This document shows, piece by piece, positions 7,833 to 16,727 of a DNA stretch of 64,000 nucleotides. This stretch comes from an uncultured Sphingobacteriales bacterium. Its GTDB lineage: Bacteria > Bacteroidota > Bacteroidia > Chitinophagales > Chitinophagaceae. Position 1 is the first letter of the stretch; every line of letters starts with the position of its first letter. The translations under genes and the position numbers were made by a program. The notes beneath the pieces were generated by a model that did not search any database, had not been told where the DNA came from, and saw nothing but the letters and a program-made list of their open reading frames with translations. The stretch lies in NCBI GenBank assembly GCA_937991535.1, contig CALKHN010000012.1, positions 1-64,000 on the forward strand, read 5' to 3'.

Positions 7833-9935
7833 TTACGAACCCGGAATGTAATACTGCAGTTGCATCTCCACCAATTTTTTATAGTTCCGGTATTTGTATG
7901 CACTCCATTCATCCGCAACCCGAAGCACCAGTTCATTGAGTTCACTCAGTTCTTCATTCTGAAACGCACCAAACACAAAGTAAGCATATGTTTTGTTCAA
8001 AAACGTACTCAATGCAACGTACAATTCCTCATTTTGCTGCGGAAAAATATGCCGGTTATTGATTGTTTTTGAAAAAAGCTTCTTCAATGCGGGCTCCCAT
8101 ACGTCTTTTAATTCCTTTATGATTTGTGTGATTTGATCTTCCGTAAGACCGCCCTGGTATAATGGAGCAATGCCATTGAGCGTTTTATTTGCAATATCTA
8201 TATATGCATTGTGCTCAGCGGTAAGCGCGTTGTAAGCGGCATATTCATCTTTAATATTTCCGGCATTGATCCCGGCTTTGCTGCAGAAAAAAACAAACGC
8301 ATCTTTATCCAGGGATTCCAAAGATCGTTTCTGCTGTTCAATCTCTTCTTCCAGCATGCGTATAACAACATCGGCCTCTTCCCGGGCATATTTCTTACCA
8401 TCAAAGTCAAAACTGCTGACATCAATTTGTTTGTCCTTAACAGCATTCGCGATCAGCAGATCGTGCTCGTTGTTTTTTAATGAATCATGCAATTGTCCGT
8501 TCCGCTCGTTAAATATTTCGTTGAACGTTGCGGGGTTGCCGGTGTTACCGGTAAAATCAATATCCCAGTTATTCATGTTGATGTAGCGATTGTCGTAAAA
8601 CCCGTTGTATGCTAAGGGTAATTCATATTTTTCATTTTCCTCCCGGCACCATTCATCAAAACGGCTGGTGTCGCATATTTCCGGCGTCGTTTCCAAATGA
8701 ACAGCCTGATATAACTTATTTGTCATATTTTCCTGCAATACTTCCGCACCTTCAAAAATCTTCCACGCCCTGGTTTCATCCGGAGCACAGTTTATGTCGA
8801 GCCCGTCAAGATGTTGTTTTCGCTCACCGATGGGCGGATGGCTGGCCCATTGGTTTTTATAATTGATCCTTGATTTTGAAAAAGACTGGATAAACAGGAA
8901 AGACACTTCTGGCAAACCCTCATTTACGGGAAGCTGGTATTGTTTGGCGAGAGCGTGAAACACAGACAACTGATTACCAAAAATGTTTTTTACCACCTTA
9001 TTTTGCTTCATCCATTCATCGGCTTTATCGAGTGCCGAATTATAACAGCGCTGAGAAACTTCTAACCTTGTTAAACCGCTCACCAGGTTATTTCCCCCCG
9101 CTACACTTGCTGCCACGGCATCGGCATGAAACTCCATTTCACGGCTGAGCGACATATAATTCTTATTGACAAATGAATACATACCTTTCAATATCCATTG
9201 TATTCCCTGCGATATTTTAACCGTAATGCCGGCAAACAATACAAAATAACCGCTGATGCTGCTCCAGGACTGGAGAAACCGGGTATAGCTGGTATTTTCA
9301 TAAAGCATATTATAAATTACACGGTTAACATTGTAGGTAAAACTTCCCAGCTTCATGCTCCTCTGACTAAAATGGCCAAATTCATGAGCCATAATCGCTT
9401 TAAACTCACTCAGGTTAACTGTATTAACCAGGCCCAATCCAATCTCCAAATTTTTACGAACGGGCAAAAACATGCTCCAGAAACCGGAGTTATAAAATAC
9501 GCAGGCATTTACATCCGGTGATAAGTAGATTTTTTTAGGAAATGTAGTTTGGGTTTCTTTTGTTAATTTTCTGATGAAAGCAAACAATTGCGGCTGTTCC
9601 GCTTCTTTGATTTCTATTCTCGAGGTGCTCTCATTTTTTGATACTGCAAAAACAAATTTAATCAGGAAGAAAACAACAGATGCTCCCACGCCCGTTAGTC
9701 CAAGTCCCAGCATAATTGTTATAAATTTCGGCATCGCGATGATAACCGATACGCCCACATAAAAACACGCAAGGGCCAAACCCGTGGCGGCTGCAATAAG
9801 AATAAGGTAAACCATAAAAAAGAGAACAATCGAAACGATCACTTTAGACACCTGTTGTTTAAATGCAGCGGATGGAGCCAGCTTTTTCCTATCCGTCAAT
9901 ACAGGAGATGCAGGATACAGAAGAGCATTCATCAT
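7833..9935 (-). CDS. Membrane-anchored M48-family metalloprotease
   Basis: A 700-residue zinc protease. Two hydrophobic segments near the N-terminus (about residues 30-60 and 68-100) anchor it in the inner membrane. The zinc motif is HEFGH (about 183-187) with the third ligand in EMEFHAD (about 263-269), as in HtpX/Ste24-type peptidases. A further hydrophobic stretch at about 220-245 separates the two. After the catalytic part come about 300 residues without recognised domain, rich in charged helices, present in the long Bacteroidetes M48 forms. Likely role: quality control of membrane proteins. Monocistronic. Confidence 0.9.
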   Translation of the reverse strand: MMNALLYPASPVLTDRKKLAPSAAFKQQVSKVIVSIVLFFMVYLILIAAATGLALACFYVGVSVIIAMPKFITIMLGLGLTGVGASVVFFLIKFVFAVSKNESTSRIEIKEAEQPQLFAFIRKLTKETQTTFPKKIYLSPDVNACVFYNSGFWSMFLPVRKNLEIGLGLVNTVNLSEFKAIMAHEFGHFSQRSMKLGSFTYNVNRVIYNMLYENTSYTRFLQSWSSISGYFVLFAGITVKISQGIQWILKGMYSFVNKNYMSLSREMEFHADAVAASVAGGNNLVSGLTRLEVSQRCYNSALDKADEWMKQNKVVKNIFGNQLSVFHALAKQYQLPVNEGLPEVSFLFIQSFSKSRINYKNQWASHPPIGERKQHLDGLDINCAPDETRAWKIFEGAEVLQENMTNKLYQAVHLETTPEICDTSRFDEWCREENEKYELPLAYNGFYDNRYINMNNWDIDFTGNTGNPATFNEIFNERNGQLHDSLKNNEHDLLIANAVKDKQIDVSSFDFDGKKYAREEADVVIRMLEEEIEQQKRSLESLDKDAFVFFCSKAGINAGNIKDEYAAYNALTAEHNAYIDIANKTLNGIAPLYQGGLTEDQITQIIKELKDVWEPALKKLFSKTINNRHIFPQQNEELYVALSTFLNKTYAYFVFGAFQNEELSELNELVLRVADEWSAYKYRNYKKLVEMQLQYYIPGS

Positions 9936-10096
9936 AAATAAGGGTTTAAGGACTCACAACATATAAAAAAAGAAGAACAAAAAAAATTCGGCTCCCCGTT
10001 GTCTTTCCCTGCCTATGGATACCCCGGCAAAACCCTGCTGTTAATCAACCATTTGAGTTCTCTACCGAACGGATACAATTATCCGCCAGCAAAGTT

Positions 10097-10126
10097 TTTA
10101 CTAATAAAATTAATTTTATTGGTAAA
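10097..10126. repeat. Long near-perfect palindrome (candidate operator)
   Basis: TTTACTAATAAAAT, a TA spacer, then ATTTTATTGGTAAA: 14-base arms with one mismatch. With a one-base bulge the pairing extends to AAG...CTT on both sides (10092-10130). A third half-site-like phrase, GGTAAAGTTTAT, recurs at about 10160, against GGTAAAACTTAT at 10121. Position before a small + strand ORF and spacing suggest a dimeric repressor site. It lacks the T-run expected of a terminator on one strand only, being A+T-rich throughout. Confidence 0.6.
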
Positions 10127-10158
10127 ACTTATTACTTTTACGGCTAAATGCATTTTAG

Positions 10159-10428
10159 ATGGTAAAGTTTATGATAGCCTTCCTGTTGCTGTGGCAACAT
10201 TCTCCCGGTTTTCATAACCAGGCTTTAAAAAGGGTATTGCCAATCGTGTATCCCGCTCAGATCAATATAAGCGGACCGCTTAGCAGAGCAATTAAAAAAG
10301 ATACCGTGGAGGCTCATCTAAACGCGGTGTATACGCCAGCTCAACAGGCATTTCCCAACAGCAAGTTTGAAGCAGCAGACTACGAAGCAGGGCTGTTTAC
10401 GATAGCGTTTTGTAAAATAATAAGATAA
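10159..10428 (+). CDS. Small ORF of unknown function, possibly a gene remnant
   Basis: 89 codons starting MVKFMIAFLLLWQHSPG, with a hydrophobic start and a more polar remainder (VEAHLNAVYTPAQQAFPNSK). No family recognised. It lies 33 bases after the long palindrome and 43 bases before the second DinB gene on the same strand. A different frame through 10150-10218 also looks weakly coding, so a decayed, frameshifted gene is possible. Codon use is not clearly like its neighbours. Low confidence that it is a functional gene. Confidence 0.25.
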   Translation: MVKFMIAFLLLWQHSPGFHNQALKRVLPIVYPAQINISGPLSRAIKKDTVEAHLNAVYTPAQQAFPNSKFEAADYEAGLFTIAFCKIIR

Positions 10429-10471
10429 CATACGCAGGTAAAATTTAATCGGTATTTATAAATGTTTTATT

Positions 10472-10957
10472 ATGACCCCCGCAACAAAAACCGAAAACTA
10501 TATCCGCCAGTTTGAACAACTGTACAGAGGGGGAAGCTGGCAGGATGAAAGCTTTGAGACAAAGCTCCGGGGTGTAAATGAAGAAACGGCTTTTATTCGG
10601 CCCCTGCCGGGCGTTCACTCCATTGCCGAAATAATATGGCACAGCCTGTACTGGCGAACAGTATTGATTAAACGAATGGAAGGAAATTACGGTTACAGAG
10701 ACGAAACCGTAGAGAAGTACAATTTTTTACCTGTTGAAGCATTGCAGCAGAAAGGATGGAATTATTTATGGCTCGAGTGGAAAAAAAGCCAGGAACAGAT
10801 TATAGCATTTCTCCGGGAAAAAACAGATCCTGATCTTATAGAAACATCTCCCGGAAAAGTTAGCCTTGAATATATGGCAGAGGGCATTGTTCAGCATGAT
10901 ATTTATCATTTAGGACAAATAGGACTTATTAAGAAAATAATGAGTTTGAAACAATGA
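10472..10957 (+). CDS. DinB-like protein (DUF1572-type)
   Basis: 161 residues of the DinB superfamily. The likely metal ligands are His in IAEIIWHSLYW (about residue 58) and the HxxxH pair in GIVQHDIYHLGQIG (about 141-145). The form is that of a short, soluble four-helix bundle. Distinct from the DinB protein at 7163: the helices and lengths differ, so it is not a recent duplicate. The promoter is unclear; a TAAATGTTTT stretch lies just upstream. Confidence 0.85.
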   Translation: MTPATKTENYIRQFEQLYRGGSWQDESFETKLRGVNEETAFIRPLPGVHSIAEIIWHSLYWRTVLIKRMEGNYGYRDETVEKYNFLPVEALQQKGWNYLWLEWKKSQEQIIAFLREKTDPDLIETSPGKVSLEYMAEGIVQHDIYHLGQIGLIKKIMSLKQ

Positions 10958-11259
10958 TTTGCTTTCAGGCTTCATAGAATTGCATGGTTACTCATAAAAT
11001 AAACCGCACCCCTCCGGCAAAAACCAGTCATTTCTTTTTAAAGCCGTACCGGAAACAATAGCATTGCAACCAGTATTTTTTTATATCTCTTTAGAACAGG
11101 TAACAAGTTGAATTTTTCTTTGTAATATTGAGTATCTTTCTGCCTTTGTATACTCTAAAAGCAAAAGCGGCAAGTTTTCACCGTTGCTGTACTTTGAAAT
11201 TTCACAGAACTGGTAAGCCATTCTTCTTACTATGACGCTCTAAACCTGATTATTTAAGT
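10958..11259. other. Gene-free stretch upstream of the GMC oxidoreductase
   Basis: About 300 bases with no credible frame. It probably carries the promoter of the oxidoreductase operon: CTTTG phrases near 11116, 11143 and 11193 (TACTTTG) are candidates, but none is a full TAnnTTTG. No strong hairpin was seen. Confidence 0.4.
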
Positions 11260-12996
11260 ATGGGAAAATTCCAGATAAAAAAATCTTCCACTGTTCATGA
11301 CGTAGTTATCATTGGATCAGGAGCAGGAGGAGGGATGGCCGGGCATTTTTTGGCCCAGGCAGGTATAAAAGTTTTAATGCTTGAAGCCGGACCTTTCTTC
11401 GACCCCGCCAAAGATTCACTGCAGTTCAAATGGCCATGGGAATCTCCCCGCCGGGGTGCATCTACGGTTCGCCCGTTTGGTGATTTTGATGCTGCATACG
11501 GAGGCTGGGAAATAGATGGTGAGCCCTATACCCGGAAAAACAATACCGAATTTGACTGGTTTCGTTCCAGGATGCTGGGCGGCAAAACCAATCACTGGGG
11601 AAGGATATCCCTGCGGATGGGGCCCGACGATTTCAGACCTAAAGACGGCTTAACGGAAGATTGGCCATTCACTTATGATGACATTAAACCTTATTACGAC
11701 AAGGTTGACCGCTTAATAGGCATATACGGTACGGTGGAAGGTATAGAAAGTGAACCCGACGGTATTTTCATGACTCCACCCAAACCCCGGCTCCCGGAAC
11801 TCTTCATAAAGCGATCGGCAGCTAAGGTAGGCGTGCCCGTTATACCCGGAAGAGGTTCGGTAATTACAGAACCCCTGGCCGGAAACAAAGACCGCCAGCC
11901 GTGCTATTATTGCGGACAATGCAGCCGCAGTTGTAAAACCTACGGCGATTTTTCGGCATCGTCCTGCTTAGTGATCCCTGCCATTAAAACCGGCAATCTT
12001 GAGGTTATCACCAATGCCATGGTAAGAGAAATACTTACCGATAAAAACGGCCAGGCTACCGGTGTTTCTTATATCAATAAAGATGATCTGCAGGAGTACC
12101 AGGTAAGCGCCAAAACGGTAGTGCTAGGGGCAAGCGCCTGCGAATCGGCACGGATATTACTGAATTCAAAATCTGCCAGCCATCCCAATGGATTGGCCAA
12201 TAACAGCGGTGTGGTAGGAAAATATCTCCATGATTCTACCGGCTCCAGCCTGAGCGGCTTTCTTCCGCAACTGATGGACCGTAAGCGCTTTAATGAGGAT
12301 GGCGCGGGCAGCATACATATTTATTCACCCTGGTGGTTAGACAACAAAAAACTCGATTTTCCCCGCGGGTACCACATCGAATTTGGAGGCGGCATGAGAA
12401 TGCCTTCCTACGGCTTTGAATCGGGTATACACCGGCTCAACGGCAAAGTGCCCGGAAGGGACGGCAAGCCCAAACAAGCGGGCGGCTTTGGCGCGTCGCT
12501 CAAAGATGATTATCGTCGTTTTTATGGCACCCGTGTTGGCATGGCCGGCAGAGGCACCGCCATTGCAAGAAAAGAGAATTACTGCGAAATAGATCCCAAT
12601 GTGGTTGATAAATTCGGTATCCCCGTATTACGCTTCCATTACACCTGGAGCAATGAAGAAGTGAAACAGGCCAAACACATGCAGGAAACCTTTCAGTCAA
12701 TAATGCATGAAATGGGCGCCATCGTTACGTCGGGTCCTCATGGGCCTGAAAACAATTACGGACTGGAAGCGCCCGGCAGGATCATTCATGAAGTGGGTAC
12801 CATAAGAATGGGCGACGATCCGAAAAAATCAGCGCTTAATAAATGGTGCCAGGCCCACGATTGCAAAAATCTATTTGTGGTAGATGCGGCGCCTTTTGTT
12901 CAGCAGGGAGATAAAAATGCCACCTGGACGATCCTTGCCCTTTCGCTGCGGACGGCAGAATATATCCTCGAACAAAGAAAGAAATTTAACGTGTAA
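11260..12996 (+). CDS. GMC-family FAD oxidoreductase (sugar or polyol dehydrogenase large subunit)
   Basis: 578 residues. The FAD-binding Rossmann motif VVIIGSGAGGGMAGHFLAQAG lies at about residues 14-34, the GMC signature RSRMLGGKTNHWGR at about 102-115, and the C-terminal GTIRMGDDP and NATWTILAL segments hold the family active-site region. A Cys-rich stretch CYYCGQCSRSC (about 214-224) is typical of the gluconate-dehydrogenase-like subgroup. No signal peptide of its own. It is followed 20 bases later by a Tat-signal subunit-3 gene, so export as a complex on the partner's signal is likely. Related complexes oxidise gluconate, sorbitol or the C3-hydroxyl of glycosides; substrate here unknown. 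Confidence 0.92.
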   Translation: MGKFQIKKSSTVHDVVIIGSGAGGGMAGHFLAQAGIKVLMLEAGPFFDPAKDSLQFKWPWESPRRGASTVRPFGDFDAAYGGWEIDGEPYTRKNNTEFDWFRSRMLGGKTNHWGRISLRMGPDDFRPKDGLTEDWPFTYDDIKPYYDKVDRLIGIYGTVEGIESEPDGIFMTPPKPRLPELFIKRSAAKVGVPVIPGRGSVITEPLAGNKDRQPCYYCGQCSRSCKTYGDFSASSCLVIPAIKTGNLEVITNAMVREILTDKNGQATGVSYINKDDLQEYQVSAKTVVLGASACESARILLNSKSASHPNGLANNSGVVGKYLHDSTGSSLSGFLPQLMDRKRFNEDGAGSIHIYSPWWLDNKKLDFPRGYHIEFGGGMRMPSYGFESGIHRLNGKVPGRDGKPKQAGGFGASLKDDYRRFYGTRVGMAGRGTAIARKENYCEIDPNVVDKFGIPVLRFHYTWSNEEVKQAKHMQETFQSIMHEMGAIVTSGPHGPENNYGLEAPGRIIHEVGTIRMGDDPKKSALNKWCQAHDCKNLFVVDAAPFVQQGDKNATWTILALSLRTAEYILEQRKKFNV

Positions 12997-13016
12997 AAGC
13001 TTCAATTCTTATTGGT

Positions 13017-13646
13017 ATGAACAGACGTGAATCACTCAAAGCCATTGGCTTAACTGCTGTTTCAGCAGGCGTTTTATTAGAAGCCTGTAAAACGGATGAT
13101 AAAAAAACAACAGCAGGTGCAGCAACAACGGCCGATGAAAGCAATGCCGGGCGGGAAGCTTTTGAAGTAGAACGCAACAAAAAGCTGAAGGAAGAGCGGT
13201 TTTTCACCGATCATGAAATGCTTACCATTACAGTACTGGCTGACATCATTATACCTAAGGATGAAAAGTCTGGTAGTGCATCAGATGCCAAAGTGCCGGA
13301 GTTTATAGAGTTTATTGTTAAAGATATTCCTTCGCACCAGGTTCCCATGCGCGGAGGATTAAGATGGCTGGATACGCAATGTATGAACAGGTACAATAAT
13401 GCTTTTAAAGATGCCACAGCAGCTCAGCAGCTCGAAATGGTGAATGACATTGCCTGGCCCGAAAAGGTAAAGCCCGGTATGGAACAGGGCGTTGCTTTTT
13501 TCAACCGCATGCGCGACCTTACCGCCTCGGGATTTTTTACGAGCGAAATGGGTGTTAAGGATTTAGGCTACGCAGGCAATATGCCCAACAAATGGGAAGG
13601 GGTGCCGGAGGATGTATTGAAGCAGTATGGGCTGGAGAATGTTTGA
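13017..13646 (+). CDS. Gluconate 2-dehydrogenase subunit 3-like protein, Tat signal and lipobox
   Basis: 209 residues. The N-terminus combines a twin-arginine motif (NRRESLK, residues 2-8) and a hydrophobic stretch ending in LLEAC (about residue 24), which reads as a lipobox, so a Tat-exported, lipid-anchored periplasmic protein is expected. The following KTDDKK linker is low-complexity. The mature part matches the gluconate dehydrogenase small (gamma) subunit family: ITVLADIIIPKDEKSGSA, then WLDTQCMNRYNNAF and GFFTSEMGVKDLGYAGN. It should carry the GMC subunit through the Tat pore. No cytochrome c gene follows, so the electron acceptor is not encoded here. Confidence 0.9.
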   Translation: MNRRESLKAIGLTAVSAGVLLEACKTDDKKTTAGAATTADESNAGREAFEVERNKKLKEERFFTDHEMLTITVLADIIIPKDEKSGSASDAKVPEFIEFIVKDIPSHQVPMRGGLRWLDTQCMNRYNNAFKDATAAQQLEMVNDIAWPEKVKPGMEQGVAFFNRMRDLTASGFFTSEMGVKDLGYAGNMPNKWEGVPEDVLKQYGLENV

Positions 13647-13710
13647 TATTGATATGAAAGGCTCCAAATAACAAATCACAGGAAACAAATAAAGTACAGG
13701 TGGTTCATTC

Positions 13711-13728
13711 CCCGCTACGGCGGGCAGG
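13711..13728. repeat. Short GC-rich palindromic element
   Basis: CCCGC-TAC-GGCGGGCAGG, a GC-rich palindrome in otherwise A+T-rich intergenic DNA. The same right half GGCGGGCAGG recurs at 16692-16701, and relatives lie at 26118-26141 and near 60780-60815. It may belong to a dispersed short-repeat family. Confidence 0.5.
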
Positions 13729-13848
13729 CCCACCATGACAGGTAAAATTCAAATTCGAAGAAAGGATGCTGGAGCAGGAATCGGTTTTGATCAGCGAACT
13801 ACGGGTGACATTAAGTACTGTTATATTTTGACTTGCCGCCTTTCTATT

Positions 13849-14847
13849 TTAAACAAAAGGCTGAAACCTTATCATCCGGTACTGTCCGTTAAATCCGGGG
13901 AGCGCGAGATGCTGGTTAACCTGGCATTGCGATATAGAATAGTACTGGTGCCAGTGTCCGGCAAAAACACCGGTTAATTTTTTCGCCGTCATCACTTCTT
14001 TCACAAATGCCACTGTTGAAGCCTGGTTACCTGCAGCAGGCCAGCGTTCCCTGCGTTCTATCTCATAATTTTTGTCGCTGCCGGCGCCCCATTCGGGATG
14101 CCCGCAACACATGCGCATGGATTGCATGTACAGGGGAATATGCACAAAAAGCGCAACGGGTTCGGGTCGTTTAATCTGGTCGTGGAAAAAAGACAGTTGT
14201 TCCTCGTTTACCTGGTAGGTAGAATTATCAATGGTAACCATGTTAATACCGCCTATAATATCCGACGAATAAAACATATGCTTTCCCGCATAGAGGGGCT
14301 TCAATCTTTTTTCACACCAGTTCCTTCGCAGTTCATCCGATGATCCTTGCATGCCTTCATAATGCCAGTCGTGGTTGCCTGCTGTGTAGATATGAGGAAT
14401 GCCCGCTGCCTCAACGGTTGAGCGCACAAATTCAACTGCCGTAGCCGATGGGTAGTTTACAATATCGCCCACAAGTGCAACGAGGTCAACCTTTTCCTGC
14501 TTCGCCATCTGCATCATGTCCTTGAAACATGCCATTGTAGTAGTGGGCTCACCGGTTTTATAATGCTTTGGTCGTAAAAAGGCTGTGTTCATGCGGGCGC
14601 TGTACTGTTCATATTCGCGGTCGCTTTCATTATCGCAACTGATATGTGTATCCGCTATCTGTAGTACAGTTACAGGTGTATGCAAACCGGTTAATGATAT
14701 GATGGTTTGCATGGTATTGGTATTGTGTATACATTGCCACTTATCTTTTTTGGGAGCTGCCAGGGAAGGTAAGGCGGGCAAACCCAGCACGGCGCCCGCG
14801 CCAAGCGATGTTTTAGCAATAAAAGAACGGCGGTTCATGGAAGACAT
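13849..14847 (-). CDS. Tat-exported calcineurin-like metallophosphatase
   Basis: 332 residues. A Tat signal (NRRSFIAK at residues 4-11, hydrophobic core, ALPSLAA cleavage region about residue 31) targets it to the periplasm. All dinuclear-metal motifs are present in order: DTH (about 67-69), GD (about 126), GNHD (about 157-160), a single His in VHIPLY, and GHWH (about 298-301). It hydrolyses phosphomonoesters or diesters; substrate unknown. It is divergent from the secreted esterase. A TATATTTA box (one mismatch to consensus) lies a few bases upstream of the start. Confidence 0.9.
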   Translation of the reverse strand: MSSMNRRSFIAKTSLGAGAVLGLPALPSLAAPKKDKWQCIHNTNTMQTIISLTGLHTPVTVLQIADTHISCDNESDREYEQYSARMNTAFLRPKHYKTGEPTTTMACFKDMMQMAKQEKVDLVALVGDIVNYPSATAVEFVRSTVEAAGIPHIYTAGNHDWHYEGMQGSSDELRRNWCEKRLKPLYAGKHMFYSSDIIGGINMVTIDNSTYQVNEEQLSFFHDQIKRPEPVALFVHIPLYMQSMRMCCGHPEWGAGSDKNYEIERRERWPAAGNQASTVAFVKEVMTAKKLTGVFAGHWHQYYSISQCQVNQHLALPGFNGQYRMIRFQPFV

Positions 14848-14973
14848 AATAAAAGGTTTGTGTAAATATAAAAAAATGAATGCTTCGCACTAAAAGGAAT
14901 ATGCTCCAGCCTTCAGCACTACTCCTTATCTTTAATCTTTTTTCGTTTGTCTACCCTTAATAATAGTTTCCGC

Positions 14974-16173
14974 ATGAAGCAATTTTTTTTTCTCGGATTA
15001 TTCTTATCGGCCGCTTTTGCATGTGCTCAGCAAATACGCATACCCAATTCTCCATGGAATATAAAAGAACTGTATCAAACGCCGCCCGTGCATGAAACAG
15101 ATTGCTGCGCTGTGGCTGGCATGCGGTCTTTTTTTTATGAAGGAATCATCTTTAAAGCAAAACCAACCAAAGTGTTTGCTTATTATAAAGCACCGGAAGG
15201 CACTCCGCCTGAAGGCGGATGGCCGGCGGTGGTTTGTGTGCATGGTGGCGGTGGAACCGCATTTCCGCAATGGATACAAGCCTGGGTAAATCGTGGTTAT
15301 GCAGCCATTGCTATGGACCTGGATGGGCATCTTCCCATAGGCGACTTCCCAAACCGCGAATGGCATGAACAGGCCGGGCCACCCCGTATTACAACTTTTG
15401 GCGATATTGAAATTGCGGACAGGGAACAATGGTTCTATCATGCAGTGGCCGACGTGATCAGGGCCAATTCGCTACTGCGCTCTTTTCCCGAAGTCAATCC
15501 CCGGAAAATTGGTGTGCACGGTATTTCATGGGGTGGGGTAATAACAGCCGCAGTAATGGGACTGGACAACCGGTTTGCCTTTGCCGTGCCGGTATACGGT
15601 TGCGGATTTTTGTACGAATCTACTGTATCCAATTTTGAGCGGTATTTTAAAGTAATGACGCCCGGCCAGTTAAGCGCTTATAAAACCAAATGGGATCCTT
15701 CATTGTATATTCCATATTCTACCGTTCCAAGCCTATGGTATACAGGTAGCAACGACGGCTCCTTTCCCCTAAATATCTGGCAGCGATCAGTATCACTTGC
15801 TAAAACGGCTCCGCTGCTTAGCATACCGGTTACCAGCGAGCACGGACATATATGGAACCAGCCCGAAATATTTGCTTTTGCTGACATGGTGGTAAGAGAT
15901 GGCAAAAAACTGATCCAAATCCATAACGCAGTCGTTCAAAAAAATACAGCGATGGTAAAAATTGCTTCTGAAACACCCCTGAGCAAAGCAGTATTATGCT
16001 ATACAACCAACAGCGGCGCCTGGCAAAACAGGAATTGGGCACAGCTACCTGCAACATTAAATAAAGACCGGGCATTGGCTGTTCTGCCTGCCGATGCAAA
16101 AGCATTTTATTTCAATATTACAGATGTTGATACCCTTTGCTTCAGCTCTGCAGTTACCGTCGTAGAAAAATGA
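14974..16173 (+). CDS. Secreted alpha/beta hydrolase (acetyl-xylan-esterase-like)
   Basis: About 399 residues. Signal peptide MKQFFFLGLFLSAAFACAQ. The catalytic core shows the oxyanion-region HGGGGTAFP (about residues 89-97), nucleophile elbow GISWGG (about 185-190), acid GSNDGSF and histidine in SEHGHIW. This resembles the acetyl xylan esterase/dienelactone hydrolase group acting on polysaccharide side chains. About 100 C-terminal residues form an extra beta-rich domain. ATG 14974 is preferred over an upstream TTG because it begins the signal peptide. It converges with coaD with only 12 bases between. Confidence 0.88.
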   Translation: MKQFFFLGLFLSAAFACAQQIRIPNSPWNIKELYQTPPVHETDCCAVAGMRSFFYEGIIFKAKPTKVFAYYKAPEGTPPEGGWPAVVCVHGGGGTAFPQWIQAWVNRGYAAIAMDLDGHLPIGDFPNREWHEQAGPPRITTFGDIEIADREQWFYHAVADVIRANSLLRSFPEVNPRKIGVHGISWGGVITAAVMGLDNRFAFAVPVYGCGFLYESTVSNFERYFKVMTPGQLSAYKTKWDPSLYIPYSTVPSLWYTGSNDGSFPLNIWQRSVSLAKTAPLLSIPVTSEHGHIWNQPEIFAFADMVVRDGKKLIQIHNAVVQKNTAMVKIASETPLSKAVLCYTTNSGAWQNRNWAQLPATLNKDRALAVLPADAKAFYFNITDVDTLCFSSAVTVVEK

Positions 16174-16185
16174 AATGCTTTTGTA

Positions 16186-16662
16186 TCAGTTCTTTGCCTT
16201 GAGTGACCTCACCACCGGTTCGGGTAAAAATTTTGTTGCATCCCCGCCATTTCGAATCACGTCTCTCACCAGCGTAGATGCTACGGAAGTATATTGGGGA
16301 AGGCAGGTTAAAAAGATAGATTCTATCTCCGGTGAGAGGCTTCTGTTCATATCTGCAATTGCCTTTTCGTATTCAAAATCACTGACATAGCGAATGCCTC
16401 TTAAAATAAAATTTGCATTCACTTTCCGGCAGCAGTCAACCGTTAATCCTTCATAAATAACCGCATCAACTTTGTCTTCGTCTTTGAATATTTCCTTAAT
16501 CCATTGCAGGCGCTGCTCTTCCGAAAACATGGCGGTTTTATTTACATTTCGTCCTATTCCTATATACAGCTTATCAAATAAGTTGAGCGACCGGTTTATA
16601 ATATCTAAGTGACCAATCGTTATAGGATCAAATGTTCCGGGAAATAAAGCAATGCGTTGCAT
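16186..16662 (-). CDS. coaD: Pantetheine-phosphate adenylyltransferase
   Basis: Transfers AMP from ATP to 4-phosphopantetheine, the fourth step of coenzyme A synthesis. 158 residues, standard length. The nucleotidyltransferase motif is FPGTFDPITIGH (about residues 7-18), with the ILRGIRYVSDFEYEKAIADMN region near 89-109 and LTCLPQYTSVASTLVR near the end. It is downstream of pyrB on the same strand (65 bases), separated by a GC-rich palindrome. Confidence 0.97.
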   Translation of the reverse strand: MQRIALFPGTFDPITIGHLDIINRSLNLFDKLYIGIGRNVNKTAMFSEEQRLQWIKEIFKDEDKVDAVIYEGLTVDCCRKVNANFILRGIRYVSDFEYEKAIADMNRSLSPEIESIFLTCLPQYTSVASTLVRDVIRNGGDATKFLPEPVVRSLKAKN

Positions 16663-16683
16663 AGAATGATTTGAAATTGGAGA

Positions 16684-16701
16684 CCCGCCCCGGCGGGCAG
16701 G
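16684..16701. repeat. Short GC-rich palindromic element between pyrB and coaD
   Basis: CCCGCC-CC-GGCGGGCAGG, a 6-base-arm palindrome sharing GGCGGGCAGG with the element at 13719-13728. With no T-run after it, it is unlikely to be a terminator. Confidence 0.5.
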
Positions 16702-16727
16702 TTTGAAATTTGAGATATTTACCGCTG

